This document shows, in pieces, positions 27,381 to 40,068 of a stretch of 64,000 nucleotides of DNA. A program made the translations under genes and the position numbers. The DNA lies in NCBI RefSeq assembly GCF_009709555.1, contig NZ_WJBG01000197.1, positions 99,946-163,945 of the forward strand, written 5' to 3'. The stretch comes from Streptomyces blattellae (GTDB taxonomy: Bacteria; Actinomycetota; Actinomycetes; Streptomycetales; Streptomycetaceae). Below the pieces are notes generated by a model, which saw only the letters and a list, made by a program, of their open reading frames with translations, was not told the DNA's origin and made no database searches. Within the stretch, counting starts at the first letter, position 1; the number at the start of each line of letters is the position of its first letter.

Positions 27381-27998
27381 TCACCCGGACCCGGACGCGG
27401 CCGCGGCCACGATCATCGCCATCAGCATGAGCGCCCATCCCGCCGTGGACAGCCAGCCGATCACCAGCCCCGTGAGCGCGAACGCGTCGCCCGCCTCCCC
27501 GGTCCGGCGGATCTCGGCACGGGCGGCGTGGCCCAGGACCACGGCGGGGACGCCGGTCAGCCCGAACGTCATCAGACACATGGCACCGCACACCGCGGAG
27601 CCCACCGCCTTGCCGTTCGTCTGCCGCCGGGCCGGCTGAAACGTCCACGGCACGTTCATGACGGGCGCCTGCTGCGGGACCGGCCCCTGCGGCAGGTCGG
27701 CGACGAGCAGCGCCAGCTCACCCACCGTACGGGCCGCGTAGGCCCGCTCGACCCGCTTCTCGAACTCGGGGTGCTCCAGCCGCCCTTCCCCATACCCCGC
27801 TCTGAGCACATCCACGGTCCGCTCCCGGTCGGCGTGCGACGCGAGCATGGACGGACCGCCCTGCCCGCCCCACGGCTGCGGCACGCCACCACCCGCCCAC
27901 ACCGGCGGAACGCCCTGCTGGTGGGCAGGGCCCCCCTGCCCCTGCCACGGCTGCGGCGTGCCGTTCCCCTGCCACGGCTGCCACGACGGGTGCGTCAT
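27381..27998 (-). CDS. DUF1707/DUF4190 domain membrane protein
   Basis: This 205-residue protein has an N-terminal low-complexity stretch rich in Pro, Gln, Gly and Trp (residues 1-50), then the DUF1707 domain (LASHADRERTVDVLRAGYGE ... YAARTVGELALLVADLP), and two C-terminal membrane helices of DUF4190 type (VGSAVCGAMCLMTFGLTG and GLVIGWLSTAGWALMLMAM). The function of these domains is unknown; they recur in actinobacterial membrane proteins. It is isolated between the rpoC terminator and the str promoter, a position where S. coelicolor also has, as I recall, a similar gene. Confidence 0.85.
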   Translation of the reverse strand: MTHPSWQPWQGNGTPQPWQGQGGPAHQQGVPPVWAGGGVPQPWGGQGGPSMLASHADRERTVDVLRAGYGEGRLEHPEFEKRVERAYAARTVGELALLVADLPQGPVPQQAPVMNVPWTFQPARRQTNGKAVGSAVCGAMCLMTFGLTGVPAVVLGHAARAEIRRTGEAGDAFALTGLVIGWLSTAGWALMLMAMIVAAAASGSG

Positions 27999-28092
27999 GG
28001 AGTACCTCCCCCGTACGGTCGGGTGCCTCCATCATGCGCCGAAACCGGCATCTCCGGCACTAGGGACGACCCTGAGAAGTTCCTGAATTACC

Positions 28093-28126
28093 GAAGGGCG
28101 GCCACCCCGAGAGGTGACCGCCCTTC
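28093..28126 (-). terminator. Terminator after rpoC
   Basis: GAAGGGCGGCCACC (28093-28106) pairs with GGTGACCGCCCTTC (28113-28126), one mismatch in 14, loop CCGAGA. It lies 35 bp beyond the rpoC stop. Confidence 0.8.
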
Positions 28127-28160
28127 AGTTCAAGCGACTCGCTCAGTTCAAGCGACCCGC

Positions 28161-32060
<3,900 letters not shown>

Positions 32061-32154
32061 TATGCGTCAATCCCTCTCAGGGTCGTAAGTCTTGGGGTCT
32101 GATACGGGGGTCCAGGGGCCGGAGACCTGCGGGCTGCAGGTCTCCGGACTCCCG

Positions 32155-35100
32155 TCAGACCTCTTCGACGCTGCTCGGCTCACGCCGGGACAGGTCGATG
32201 CCGAGCTCCTCCGCAGCGCGGAAGACATCCTCGTCGGTGTCACGCATCTCGATGGACATACCGTCGCTGGACAGCACCTCCACATTCAGGCAGAGAGACT
32301 GCATCTCCTTGATGAGCACCTTGAAGGACTCGGGGATGCCGGGCTCAGGGATGTTCTCGCCCTTGACGATGGCCTCGTAGACCTTCACGCGGCCGGTGAC
32401 GTCGTCGGACTTGATGGTCAGCAGCTCCTGGAGGGCGTACGCGGCGCCGTATGCCTCCAGCGCCCACACCTCCATCTCGCCGAAGCGCTGGCCACCGAAC
32501 TGGGCCTTACCACCCAGCGGCTGCTGGGTGATCATCGAGTACGGGCCGGTCGAGCGGGCGTGCAGCTTGTCGTCGACCAGGTGGTGCAGCTTCAGGATGT
32601 ACATGTAGCCGACCGAGATCGGGTCCGGGAACGGCTCACCGCTACGGCCGTCGAACAGCCGCGCCTTACCGGTCGGGAGCACCATGCGCTCGCCGTCGCG
32701 GTTCGGGATGGTGTGCTGCAGCAGACCCGCGAGCTCGTCCTCGCGCGCACCGTCGAAGACGGGGGTCGCGACGTTCGTGCCCGGGTCGACCTGGTCGGCG
32801 CCGATCGCCTGGAGGCGCTGCGCCCACTCGTCCGCGAGGCCGGAGACGTCCCAGCCGCGGCTGGCGAGCCAGCCGAGGTGGATCTCCAGGACCTGTCCCG
32901 GGTTCATTCGGGACGGCACACCCAGCGGGTTGAGGATGATGTCGACCGGGGTGCCGTCCTCCAGGAACGGCATGTCCTCGATCGGCAGGATCTTGGAGAT
33001 GACGCCCTTGTTGCCGTGGCGCCCGGCGAGCTTGTCACCGTCGGTGATCTTGCGCTTCTGCGCCACGTACACGCGCACCAGCTGGTTCACACCGGGGGGA
33101 AGCTCGTCGCCCTCCTCGCGGTCGAAGACGCGGACGCCGATGACCTTGCCGGTCTCGCCGTGCGGCACCTTCAGCGAGGTGTCACGGACCTCACGGGCCT
33201 TCTCACCGAAGATCGCGCGCAGCAGGCGCTCCTCCGGCGTCAGCTCGGTCTCACCCTTCGGGGTCACCTTGCCGACGAGGATGTCACCGGCGATGACCTC
33301 GGCACCGATCCGGATGATGCCGCGCTCGTCGAGGTCGGCGAGGACCTCTTCGGAGACGTTCGGGATGTCCCGGGTGATCTCCTCGGGGCCGAGCTTGGTG
33401 TCACGGGCGTCGACCTCGTGCTCCTCGATGTGGATCGAGGAGAGGACGTCGTCCTGCACGAGGCGCTGCGACAGGATGATCGCGTCCTCGTAGTTGTGAC
33501 CCTCCCACGGCATGAACGCGACGAGCAGGTTCTTGCCGAGCGCCATCTCACCGTGCTGGGTGGCCGGGCCGTCGGCGAGCACCTGGCCCGTGATGACGCG
33601 GTCGCCCTCGGCGACGATGACCTTCTGGTTGACCGAGGTGCCCTGGTTGGAGCGGGAGAACTTGGCCAGCCGGTAGGTGATGTACGTGCCGTCGTCGTTG
33701 GCGGTGGTGATGTAGTCCGCGGAGACTTCCTGGACCACACCCTCCTTCTCGGCCTTGACCACGTCGCCGGCGTCGACGGCGGAGCGGTACTCCATGCCGG
33801 TGCCGACGAGCGGGGCCTCGGACTTGATCAGCGGCACGGCCTGGCGCATCATGTTCGCGCCCATGAGGGCACGGTTGGCGTCGTCGTGCTCAAGGAACGG
33901 GATCATGGCGGTCGCGACCGACACCATCTGGCGCGGCGAGACATCCATGTAGTCGACGTCGTCACCGGCCACGTAGTCGACCTCGCCGCCACGGCGGCGG
34001 ACCAGCACGCGGGCCTCAACGAACTGGAACTCGTCATTCAGCGGCGCGTTGGCCTGCGCGATGACGAACCTGTCCTCCTCGTCGGCGGTCAGGTAGTCGA
34101 CCTCGTCGGTGACGACACCGTCGACCACCTTGCGGTACGGCGTCTCGATGAACCCGAACGCGTTGACCCGGCCGTAGGAGGCCAGCGAGCCGATCAGACC
34201 GATGTTCGGGCCTTCCGGCGTCTCGATCGGGCACATACGGCCGTAGTGCGAGGGGTGCACGTCACGGACCTCGAAGCCGGCCCGCTCACGGGAGAGACCA
34301 CCCGGGCCGAGGGCGTTGAGACGACGCTTGTGCGTCAGCCCCGACAGCGGGTTGTTCTGGTCCATGAACTGCGACAGCTGGCTGGTGCCGAAGAACTCCT
34401 TGATGGAGGCGACGACCGGCCGGATGTTGATCAGGGTCTGCGGCGTGATCGCCTCGACGTCCTGAGTGGTCATGCGCTCACGCACGACGCGCTCCATACG
34501 GGCGAGACCCGTACGGACCTGGTTCTGGATCAGCTCGCCGACGCTGCGGATACGACGGTTGCCGAAGTGGTCGATGTCGTCGGTCTCGACGATGATCTCG
34601 CGGCCCGACTCGCTGACCGTCTCGGTCTCGCCGGCGTGCAGCCGCACCAGGTACTTGATGGTGGCGATGACGTCGTCGGTGGTGAGCACACCGGCGTCCA
34701 GCGGCTCGTCCGCACCGAGCTTCTTGTTGACCTTGTAGCGGCCGACCTTGGCGAGGTCGTAGCGCTTCGGGTTGAAGTAGAGGTTCTCCAGAAGCGTCTG
34801 GGCGGCCTCACGCGTGGGGGGCTCGCCCGGGCGCAGCTTGCGGTAGATGTCCAGCAGCGCGTCGTCCTGGCCCTGGGTGTGGTCCTTCTCCAGGGTGGCA
34901 CGCATGGACTCGTACTCGCCGAACTCCTCCAGGATCTGCTCGGTGGTCCAGCCGAGAGCCTTCAGGAGCACGGTGACGGACTGCTTGCGCTTGCGGTCGA
35001 TGCGGACACCGACCATGTCGCGCTTGTCGATCTCCATCTCCAGCCAGGCACCCCGGGACGGGATGATCTTGGCCGAGAAGATGTCCTTGTCGGACGTCTT

Positions 35101-35640
35101 GTCGATGGAGGAGTCGAAGTAGACACCGGGCGAGCGGACCAGCTGGGACACCACGACACGTTCGGTGCCGTTGATGACGAAGGTGCCCTTGTTCGTCATG
35201 AGCGGGAAGTCGCCCATGAAGACGGTCTGGGACTTGATCTCGCCGGTCTCGTTGTTGGTGAACTCAGCCGTGACGAAGAGGGGAGCGGCGTACGTGAAGT
35301 CGCGCTCCTTGCACTCGTCGATGGAGTTCTTCGGGGGCTCGAAACGGTGGTCGCGGAAGGTCAGCGACATCGACCCGGAGAAGTCCTCGATCGGGGAGAT
35401 CTCCTCGAAGATCTCCTCCAGACCGGACTTGGTGGGGACGTCCTGACCGGACTCCAGAGCCGCCTCGACCCGACTCTGCCAGGCGGTGTTGCCGAGCAGC
35501 CAGTCGAAGCTCTCGGTCTGCAGCGCGAGCAGGTTGGGAACCTCGAGGGGCTCCTTGATCTTTGCAAAGGAGATGCGCAGCGGGGCGGTGCTGGCGCCGT
35601 TGTTCGTATTCGCGGTCGAGGCAGTGCGCGAGGCGGCCAA
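32155..35640 (-). CDS. rpoB: DNA-directed RNA polymerase subunit beta, with Asn442 in the rifampicin pocket
   Basis: Beta forms the other half of the RNA polymerase active site and the rifampicin pocket. The start is TTG 35640 (MAASRTASTANTNN), giving 1161 residues, the Streptomyces length as I recall it; GGAAGGACC lies just upstream, and longer forms are not conserved. The rifampicin cluster I reads SQLSQFMDQNNPLSGLTHKR followed by RLNALGPGGL. The residue equivalent to E. coli Ser531 is Asn442 (codon AAC, 34317-34315), where most streptomycetes have Ser. The cluster His437 is normal. A leader of about 180 nt separates it from the promoter at 35823-35851. Confidence 0.99.
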   Translation of the reverse strand: MAASRTASTANTNNGASTAPLRISFAKIKEPLEVPNLLALQTESFDWLLGNTAWQSRVEAALESGQDVPTKSGLEEIFEEISPIEDFSGSMSLTFRDHRFEPPKNSIDECKERDFTYAAPLFVTAEFTNNETGEIKSQTVFMGDFPLMTNKGTFVINGTERVVVSQLVRSPGVYFDSSIDKTSDKDIFSAKIIPSRGAWLEMEIDKRDMVGVRIDRKRKQSVTVLLKALGWTTEQILEEFGEYESMRATLEKDHTQGQDDALLDIYRKLRPGEPPTREAAQTLLENLYFNPKRYDLAKVGRYKVNKKLGADEPLDAGVLTTDDVIATIKYLVRLHAGETETVSESGREIIVETDDIDHFGNRRIRSVGELIQNQVRTGLARMERVVRERMTTQDVEAITPQTLINIRPVVASIKEFFGTSQLSQFMDQNNPLSGLTHKRRLNALGPGGLSRERAGFEVRDVHPSHYGRMCPIETPEGPNIGLIGSLASYGRVNAFGFIETPYRKVVDGVVTDEVDYLTADEEDRFVIAQANAPLNDEFQFVEARVLVRRRGGEVDYVAGDDVDYMDVSPRQMVSVATAMIPFLEHDDANRALMGANMMRQAVPLIKSEAPLVGTGMEYRSAVDAGDVVKAEKEGVVQEVSADYITTANDDGTYITYRLAKFSRSNQGTSVNQKVIVAEGDRVITGQVLADGPATQHGEMALGKNLLVAFMPWEGHNYEDAIILSQRLVQDDVLSSIHIEEHEVDARDTKLGPEEITRDIPNVSEEVLADLDERGIIRIGAEVIAGDILVGKVTPKGETELTPEERLLRAIFGEKAREVRDTSLKVPHGETGKVIGVRVFDREEGDELPPGVNQLVRVYVAQKRKITDGDKLAGRHGNKGVISKILPIEDMPFLEDGTPVDIILNPLGVPSRMNPGQVLEIHLGWLASRGWDVSGLADEWAQRLQAIGADQVDPGTNVATPVFDGAREDELAGLLQHTIPNRDGERMVLPTGKARLFDGRSGEPFPDPISVGYMYILKLHHLVDDKLHARSTGPYSMITQQPLGGKAQFGGQRFGEMEVWALEAYGAAYALQELLTIKSDDVTGRVKVYEAIVKGENIPEPGIPESFKVLIKEMQSLCLNVEVLSSDGMSIEMRDTDEDVFRAAEELGIDLSRREPSSVEEV

Positions 35641-35822
35641 GAGGGGGTCCTTCCGAGGGCTCGGACTCACTACGCGCGTACCGGTCCCCCTCCTGCACAC
35701 AGAGACAGGACTCCCTGGTTGGACCAAAAGGCCAGGTCAGGGACGTTCTGATCGTCGGTGCTCAAGCGAGGGCATGCCCCTGGTGACGGGCAGGGGACAG
35801 CTAACAGGCAGCGCAAAGGGTC

Positions 35823-35851
35823 AGTGTAGCCAGTTGGCACACTGATGTCCA
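35823..35851 (-). promoter_or_regulatory. Promoter candidate for rpoB
   Basis: Minus strand -35 TGGACA (35851-35846), 17-bp spacer, -10 TACACT (35828-35823), a good vegetative match, about 183 bp before the TTG start. Confidence 0.55.
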
Positions 35852-36143
35852 GTGCGGGTTTTTCGAGACCCTCGTTGTTCTCGACACCTGCGCAAGCCCA
35901 TGCCCTCAATGCACGTTGATACTGCCCTCTTCGTCGACGATCCATGCCTCGGATACGGATCGTTGTGACGACGCGTCCTGAGAATTGCGCGCTGCGTGCG
36001 GTTCGTCAAGGCCCCCCTTGCCCAAACCGGGTGCTGCCATCGTCACTTGCAGCCGGCTTCGGAGGTGCCCGGAGACACGACGAAGATCACCATACTCCGC
36101 GCACCCGCCCGTGCAAGGCCGCCACCACCAGGCGCCCAGAACG

Positions 36144-36180
36144 CCGAAGAGCGACCACCCGGATGGATGATCGCTCTTCG
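36144..36180 (-). terminator. Terminator after rplL
   Basis: CGAAGAGCGACCAC (36144-36157) pairs with the complement at 36167-36180 with two mismatches over 14. It lies about 70 bp past the rplL stop and separates rplJL from rpoBC. Confidence 0.7.
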
Positions 36181-36248
36181 GTGCGCTCGCGTTACAGCCC
36201 TACGGCTGTATCAGCTCGCAAGAGTCCGTGCAGGGACCCTTGAAGGTC

Positions 36249-36632
36249 TTACTTGACCTCGACGGAGGCGCCGGCGCCCTTGAGGGACTCGGCGGCCTTC
36301 TCGGCGGCGTCCTTGGCAACCTTCTCGAGGACGGGCTTCGGGGCGCCGTCCACCAGGTCCTTGGCCTCCTTCAGGCCGAGCGAGGTCAGCTCACGCACGA
36401 CCTTGATGACCTGGATCTTCTTGTCGCCGGCGCCGGTGAGGATGACGTCGAACTCGTCCTTCTCCTCCTCCTGCGGGGCAGCGGCGCCCGGGGCACCCGG
36501 AGCGGCCACGGCGACCGCGGCGGCGGCAGCGGTGACGTCGAACTTCTCCTCGAACGCCTTCACGAACTCGGAGAGCTGGATCAGGGTCATGTTCTCGAAC
36601 TCGGCGAGCAGTTCGTCCTGGGTGAGAGCCAC
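36249..36632 (-). CDS. rplL: 50S ribosomal protein L7/L12
   Basis: L7/L12 dimers form the flexible stalk that recruits translation GTPases. The 127-residue product has the N-terminal dimerisation domain (LTQDELLAEFENMTLIQLSE), an Ala/Gly/Pro hinge near residues 35-52, and the C-terminal domain (FDVILTGAGDKKIQVIKVVR ... GLKEAKDLVDGAPK). It is 125 bp after rplJ. Confidence 0.99.
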   Translation of the reverse strand: MALTQDELLAEFENMTLIQLSEFVKAFEEKFDVTAAAAAVAVAAPGAPGAAAPQEEEKDEFDVILTGAGDKKIQVIKVVRELTSLGLKEAKDLVDGAPKPVLEKVAKDAAEKAAESLKGAGASVEVK

Positions 36633-36757
36633 GATGGCTTTCCTTCCACTAATTCGGCTGGTGCCGGATGTACATGTCTGGCGGGCGTACGTTCGGCCCG
36701 CTACGACCTCTGCCTGAAGACCGGAAGCCTCAGGCGGCGGTCATTTCGCGAGCCGAA

Positions 36758-37288
36758 TTACTCGGCACCGCCCTGCTCGTCCTGCTTGGCGCGCAGCGCG
36801 TCCACGGTGCGGACGAGCTTCGACGGGAGCGCCTGGAAGACCTGAGCAGCCTGCGTCTGCTTGCCCTTCAGGGCGCCCGCCAGCTTGGCGAGCAGAACCT
36901 CGCGGGACTCAAGGTCCGCAAGCTTCTTGATCTCGTCGGCGGACAACGCCTTGCCGTCAAGGACACCGCCCTTGATGACGAGGTTCGGGTTGTCCTTGGC
37001 GAAGTCACGAAGACCCTTCGCCGACTCCACCGGGTCACCGGTGACGAAGGCGACCGCCGTCGGACCGTTGAACAGGTCGTCGAGCGTCGTGATCCCGGCC
37101 TCGTTGGCCGCAATCTTGGTCAGCGTGTTCTTCACCACGGCGTACTGGGCGTTCTCACCGAGCGAACGGCGCAGGTTCTTGAGCTGCGCCACGGTGAGAC
37201 CCCGGTACTCGGTCAGCACGGCGGCGTTCGAGCTGCGGAACTGCTCCGTCAGCTCGGCCACCGCGGCAGCCTTGTCGGGCCTTGCCAT
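36758..37288 (-). CDS. rplJ: 50S ribosomal protein L10
   Basis: L10 anchors L7/L12 on the 50S subunit and represses its own operon in many bacteria. The start is ATG 37288 (MARPDKAAAVAELTEQFRSS), giving 176 residues. The 26 extra residues of the longer frame overlap the leader hairpin and are rejected. The C-terminus KLVRTVDALRAKQDEQGGAE is the stalk-binding helix region. Confidence 0.98.
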   Translation of the reverse strand: MARPDKAAAVAELTEQFRSSNAAVLTEYRGLTVAQLKNLRRSLGENAQYAVVKNTLTKIAANEAGITTLDDLFNGPTAVAFVTGDPVESAKGLRDFAKDNPNLVIKGGVLDGKALSADEIKKLADLESREVLLAKLAGALKGKQTQAAQVFQALPSKLVRTVDALRAKQDEQGGAE

Positions 37289-37591
37289 AGAGCGTCGGCC
37301 TCCTTCCGGGTGATGAGGACCGCTCGGAAGGGGCTGGGGAAACGAAACGCCCCGGCGCAGGCGCACGGGGCGTAGCTCGACCGATCACATACGCAATGCA
37401 CGTGGTCGGGAGCACTTCCACAGTCACCTGCGCGGGTCGTCCGCGTTCAGCGGATCCTTCGGCCACCGCACCCTCTCGCGAGCGCACGGCAACGACCAGC
37501 GGTCTTTGGCTTCTGTAGGAGAGTACGGGACCGGATCGCTGCCAGGCAAATCCGGTCGTACAACGCTCAGGGCTCGTCGGTCCTACGGCGC
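37289..37591. other. rplJ leader and promoter region (303 bp)
   Basis: No gene. It contains a leader hairpin (ACGCCCC 37347-37353 with GGGGCGT 37367-37373) in the position of an L10-binding leader, and the promoter candidate 37520-37549. The rest is unremarkable down to the lipoprotein stop at 37592. Confidence 0.6.
37520..37549 (-). promoter_or_regulatory. Promoter candidate for rplJ-rplL
   Basis: Minus strand -35 TTGCCT (37549-37544), 18-bp spacer, -10 TACTCT (37525-37520). The leader would be about 225 nt and includes the 37347-37373 hairpin. Confidence 0.5.
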
Positions 37592-38446
37592 TCAGGCCTC
37601 GCCGAGTTCCTTCATCATCTCGGCGAGGTCCATGGTGTCCTCGGCGGGCGGGGCCTGGACGGTGACCGGCTCGTTGAGGTCGGAGAAGGTGACGGTCATG
37701 TCGAGGGTGCCCTTGTCGGCGTCACCGCGCATACGGAACTGCTTGGTGTGGTCCTCGCCGTCGACCCACATGTCCATGGTGAGCTTGTCGACGCCCATGT
37801 CCTCGTACTGCTCAAGGCTCTTCTCACGCCGTTCGCGGGTCTCCTTGTCCTCGTCCTTGAGGCTGTCCCGCATGCCGTCGAGGGTGATCGTGCCCTTGTA
37901 GTGGGTGGTCTTCACGCCGTCGATCGTCTCGGTGCCGAGCTCGGTGACGTCGTCGGCGCCCGTGAGGAAGGCGGACTCGGCGGCCGGGTTCCGGTCGGCC
38001 TGGGCGATACCGGCCGTGTCGGCTCCCAGGTCCTGTTCGGCGCCGCCCAGCTCGGAGGCGTCGAGCTTCATCCAGCTCTTGCCGTCCATCTCCGCGGCGG
38101 TCGCCTCGCCGCCGAGGTACAGCGACTTGCCGATGAGGCGCATCTCGACCGCGCCGTCGATCTCGGGGTCGTCGGGCATCCGAATCTTCATGCTCATCGC
38201 CATCGGCTCCATCCGCATCGCGGCCTCGGCCTCGATGCGGCCGTCGCCCGGCATCTCGCCGCGCATCCGGTAGCTCAGGGAGGTGATCTCGTCCGTCTTG
38301 TCGGCGGCCTTGGCGACGGCCGCCGCGGGTGTCATGGCCGGCGACTGCTCGGTACCGCAACCGACGGCACCTCCCGCGAGCAGCAGTGCGGCAAGTCCGG
38401 CGCCCGTGGCCCGGTGTCGTACGGAACGGCGTACTGCAGTCTTCAT
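37592..38446 (-). CDS. Secreted lipoprotein, LppX/LprG-like fold possible
   Basis: The 284-residue protein starts at ATG 38446 with GGGGGGAATCA upstream. Its signal peptide MKTAVRRSVRHRATGAGLAA continues into a hydrophobic core and ends at a Cys in GGAVGC (about residue 30), a lipobox with an unusual Ala at -3. The mature protein has repeated short strands with Met-rich, acidic stretches (EMRLIGKSLYLGGE, TTHYKGTITLDGM, TMDMWVDGEDHTKQ), a pattern seen in actinobacterial lipoproteins of the LppX/LprG family. No enzymatic motif is visible. It lies between rplA and rplJ, where other streptomycetes also keep a lipoprotein, as I recall. Confidence 0.85.
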   Translation of the reverse strand: MKTAVRRSVRHRATGAGLAALLLAGGAVGCGTEQSPAMTPAAAVAKAADKTDEITSLSYRMRGEMPGDGRIEAEAAMRMEPMAMSMKIRMPDDPEIDGAVEMRLIGKSLYLGGEATAAEMDGKSWMKLDASELGGAEQDLGADTAGIAQADRNPAAESAFLTGADDVTELGTETIDGVKTTHYKGTITLDGMRDSLKDEDKETRERREKSLEQYEDMGVDKLTMDMWVDGEDHTKQFRMRGDADKGTLDMTVTFSDLNEPVTVQAPPAEDTMDLAEMMKELGEA

Positions 38447-38629
38447 TGATTCCCCCCAAGGAACACATGGCCGATTCACAGCAACCTGGCGAGGGTATCC
38501 CAGCGAGCCGGAGGAGGCCGATGATTTCCCTGGGGTTCAGGAGACGCTGGCGCCCTGTGTCTTCAGCAGTTACCTGGCACTGCTCACAGCCTGCTCGCAC
38601 GCTGACCCAAGGGGCGGCAGAAAAGGGAC

Positions 38630-38660
38630 GGGCCCCGCACCTCGGAAGGTGCGGGGCCCG
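38630..38660 (-). terminator. Rho-independent terminator after rplA
   Basis: CGGGCCCCGCAC (38630-38641) pairs perfectly with GTGCGGGGCCCG (38649-38660) around TCGGAAG; the transcript continues TCCCTTTTCTG. It lies 17 bp past the rplA stop. Confidence 0.85.
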
Positions 38661-38676
38661 TGGACCTGCCGGTGTC

Positions 38677-39402
38677 TCAGACCGCGGCCGGGTCCTCCTC
38701 GACGAGGAGGTTGCGGGTGCGGTTCGGGTCGACCGGGATGCCGGGGCCCATCGTGGTGGTGATGGCGGCCTTCTTGATGTAGCGGCCCTTGGCGGCGGAC
38801 GGCTTCAGACGGAGGATCTCCTCCAGCGCGGCGCCGTAGTTCTCCACCAGCTTGGTGTCGTCGAAGGACGCCTTGCCGATGATGAAGTGCAGGTTCGAGT
38901 GCTTGTCGACGCGGAACTCGATCTTGCCGCCCTTGATCTCGGTCACGGCCTTGGTCACGTCCGGGGTCACGGTGCCGGTCTTCGGGTTCGGCATCAGACC
39001 ACGCGGGCCGAGGACCCGGCCGAGGCGGCCGACCTTGCCCATGAGGTCGGGGGTGGCGACGACGGCGTCGAAGTCCAGACGGCCCTTCGACACCTCGTCG
39101 ATCAGCTCGTCGGCGCCGACGATGTCGGCGCCCGCGGCACGCGCGGCCTCGGCACGGTCACCGGTCGCGAAGACCAGGACCCGGGCGGTCTTACCTGTGC
39201 CGTGCGGGAGGTTCACGGTGCCACGGACCATCTGGTCGGCCTTGCGCGGGTCGACACCCAGACGGAAGGCGACCTCGACGGTGCCGTCGAACTTGGTCGT
39301 GGAGGTCTCCTTGGCGAGACGGACGGCCTCAAGCGGGGCGTACAGCTTCTCCCGGTCGATCTTGGCGTCCGCAGCGCGGAGAGACTTGCTGCGCTTGCTC
39401 AC
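38677..39402 (-). CDS. rplA: 50S ribosomal protein L1
   Basis: L1 forms the mobile stalk that releases E-site tRNA and usually represses rplKA translation. The 241-residue product opens MSKRSKSLRAADAKIDREKL and keeps TVNLPHGTGKTARVLVFATG and the conserved LGPRGLMPNPKTGTVTPDV. It is 78 bp after rplK. Confidence 0.99.
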   Translation of the reverse strand: MSKRSKSLRAADAKIDREKLYAPLEAVRLAKETSTTKFDGTVEVAFRLGVDPRKADQMVRGTVNLPHGTGKTARVLVFATGDRAEAARAAGADIVGADELIDEVSKGRLDFDAVVATPDLMGKVGRLGRVLGPRGLMPNPKTGTVTPDVTKAVTEIKGGKIEFRVDKHSNLHFIIGKASFDDTKLVENYGAALEEILRLKPSAAKGRYIKKAAITTTMGPGIPVDPNRTRNLLVEEDPAAV

Positions 39403-39480
39403 TACTGCTCCTGGGGTGTTCTTAGGAGTCGTGGTCCGGGCCGAGCAGGCCCTACCACGGGTTGCTCATGGGGTTGGGGC

Positions 39481-39915
39481 TCAGCCCTCGACCGTGATGC
39501 CCATGGAACGGGCGGTACCGGCGATGATCTTCGCGGCGGCGTCGATGTCGTTGGCGTTGAGGTCGGGCATCTTCGTGGTGGCGATCTCGCGGACCTGCGC
39601 CTCGGTGATCTTGGCGACCTTGGTCTTGTGCGGCTCGCCGGAGCCCTTCTCCACGCCCGCGGCCTTGAGGATCATCTTGGCGGCCGGCGGGGTCTTGGTC
39701 ACGAAGGTGAAGGAGCGGTCCTCGTAGACCGTGATCTCCACCGGGATGACCCAGCCACGCTGCGACTCGGTCGCGGCGTTGTAGGCCTTGCAGAACTCCA
39801 TGATGTTCACGCCGTGCTGACCCAGCGCGGGGCCGACCGGCGGCGCCGGGTTGGCGGCACCGGCCTGGATCTGGAGCTTGATAAGCCCCGTGACCTTCTT
39901 CTTCTTGGGAGGCAT
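39481..39915 (-). CDS. rplK: 50S ribosomal protein L11
   Basis: L11 binds the GTPase-associated 23S rRNA and is the docking site for thiopeptides such as thiostrepton. The start is ATG 39915 ([20 protein letters not shown]), giving 144 residues. The N-terminal proline segment [16 protein letters not shown] is intact, as expected for a sensitive ribosome. Longer in-frame starts overlap the promoter and are rejected. Confidence 0.98.
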
Positions 39916-39971
39916 TCCGGGTCCTCTCCCGCTTCCTTGTCGATTTCCTAGTGCCCGAAGGCAACCGCACA

Positions 39972-39999
39972 ACCTTAACGGGTAGCATTGCGCGGCCAA
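39972..39999 (-). promoter_or_regulatory. Promoter candidate for rplK-rplA
   Basis: Minus strand -35 TTGGCC (39999-39994), 16-bp spacer, -10 TAAGGT (39977-39972). It follows an imperfect hairpin (about 40004-40046) whose transcript ends GGTTTTTGG, probably the nusG terminator. Confidence 0.45.
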
Positions 40000-40003
40000 A
40001 AAC

Positions 40004-40046
40004 CGGGCAGGTCAGACAGGCTGGAACAGCCCGCCTGACCCGGCCG
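40004..40046 (-). terminator. Probable terminator after nusG
   Basis: An imperfect stem (GGGTCAGGCGGGCTG opposite AGCCTGTCTGACCTGCCC on the transcript) is followed by GGTTTTTGG. It sits about 25 bp past the nusG stop and just before the rplK promoter. Confidence 0.5.
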
Positions 40047-40068
40047 GTGGCTTGTGTCGCCGAAGGCG

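Larger units (their letters stand above)
35641..36248. other. rpoB upstream region (608 bp, no gene)
   Basis: No credible gene. It contains the rpoB leader, with an imperfect long hairpin near 35707-35745, the rpoB promoter candidate (35823-35851), about 290 bp with nothing I recognise, and the rplL terminator (36144-36180). Confidence 0.7.

Noticed and set aside
32092..35751. 1219-codon open frame antisense to rpoB (plus strand)
   Set aside because: The same GC shadow effect over a certain gene; no start signal or known motif.
39481..39915. Thiostrepton-resistant L11 variant
   Set aside because: The proline segment [11 protein letters not shown] is intact with no unusual change.
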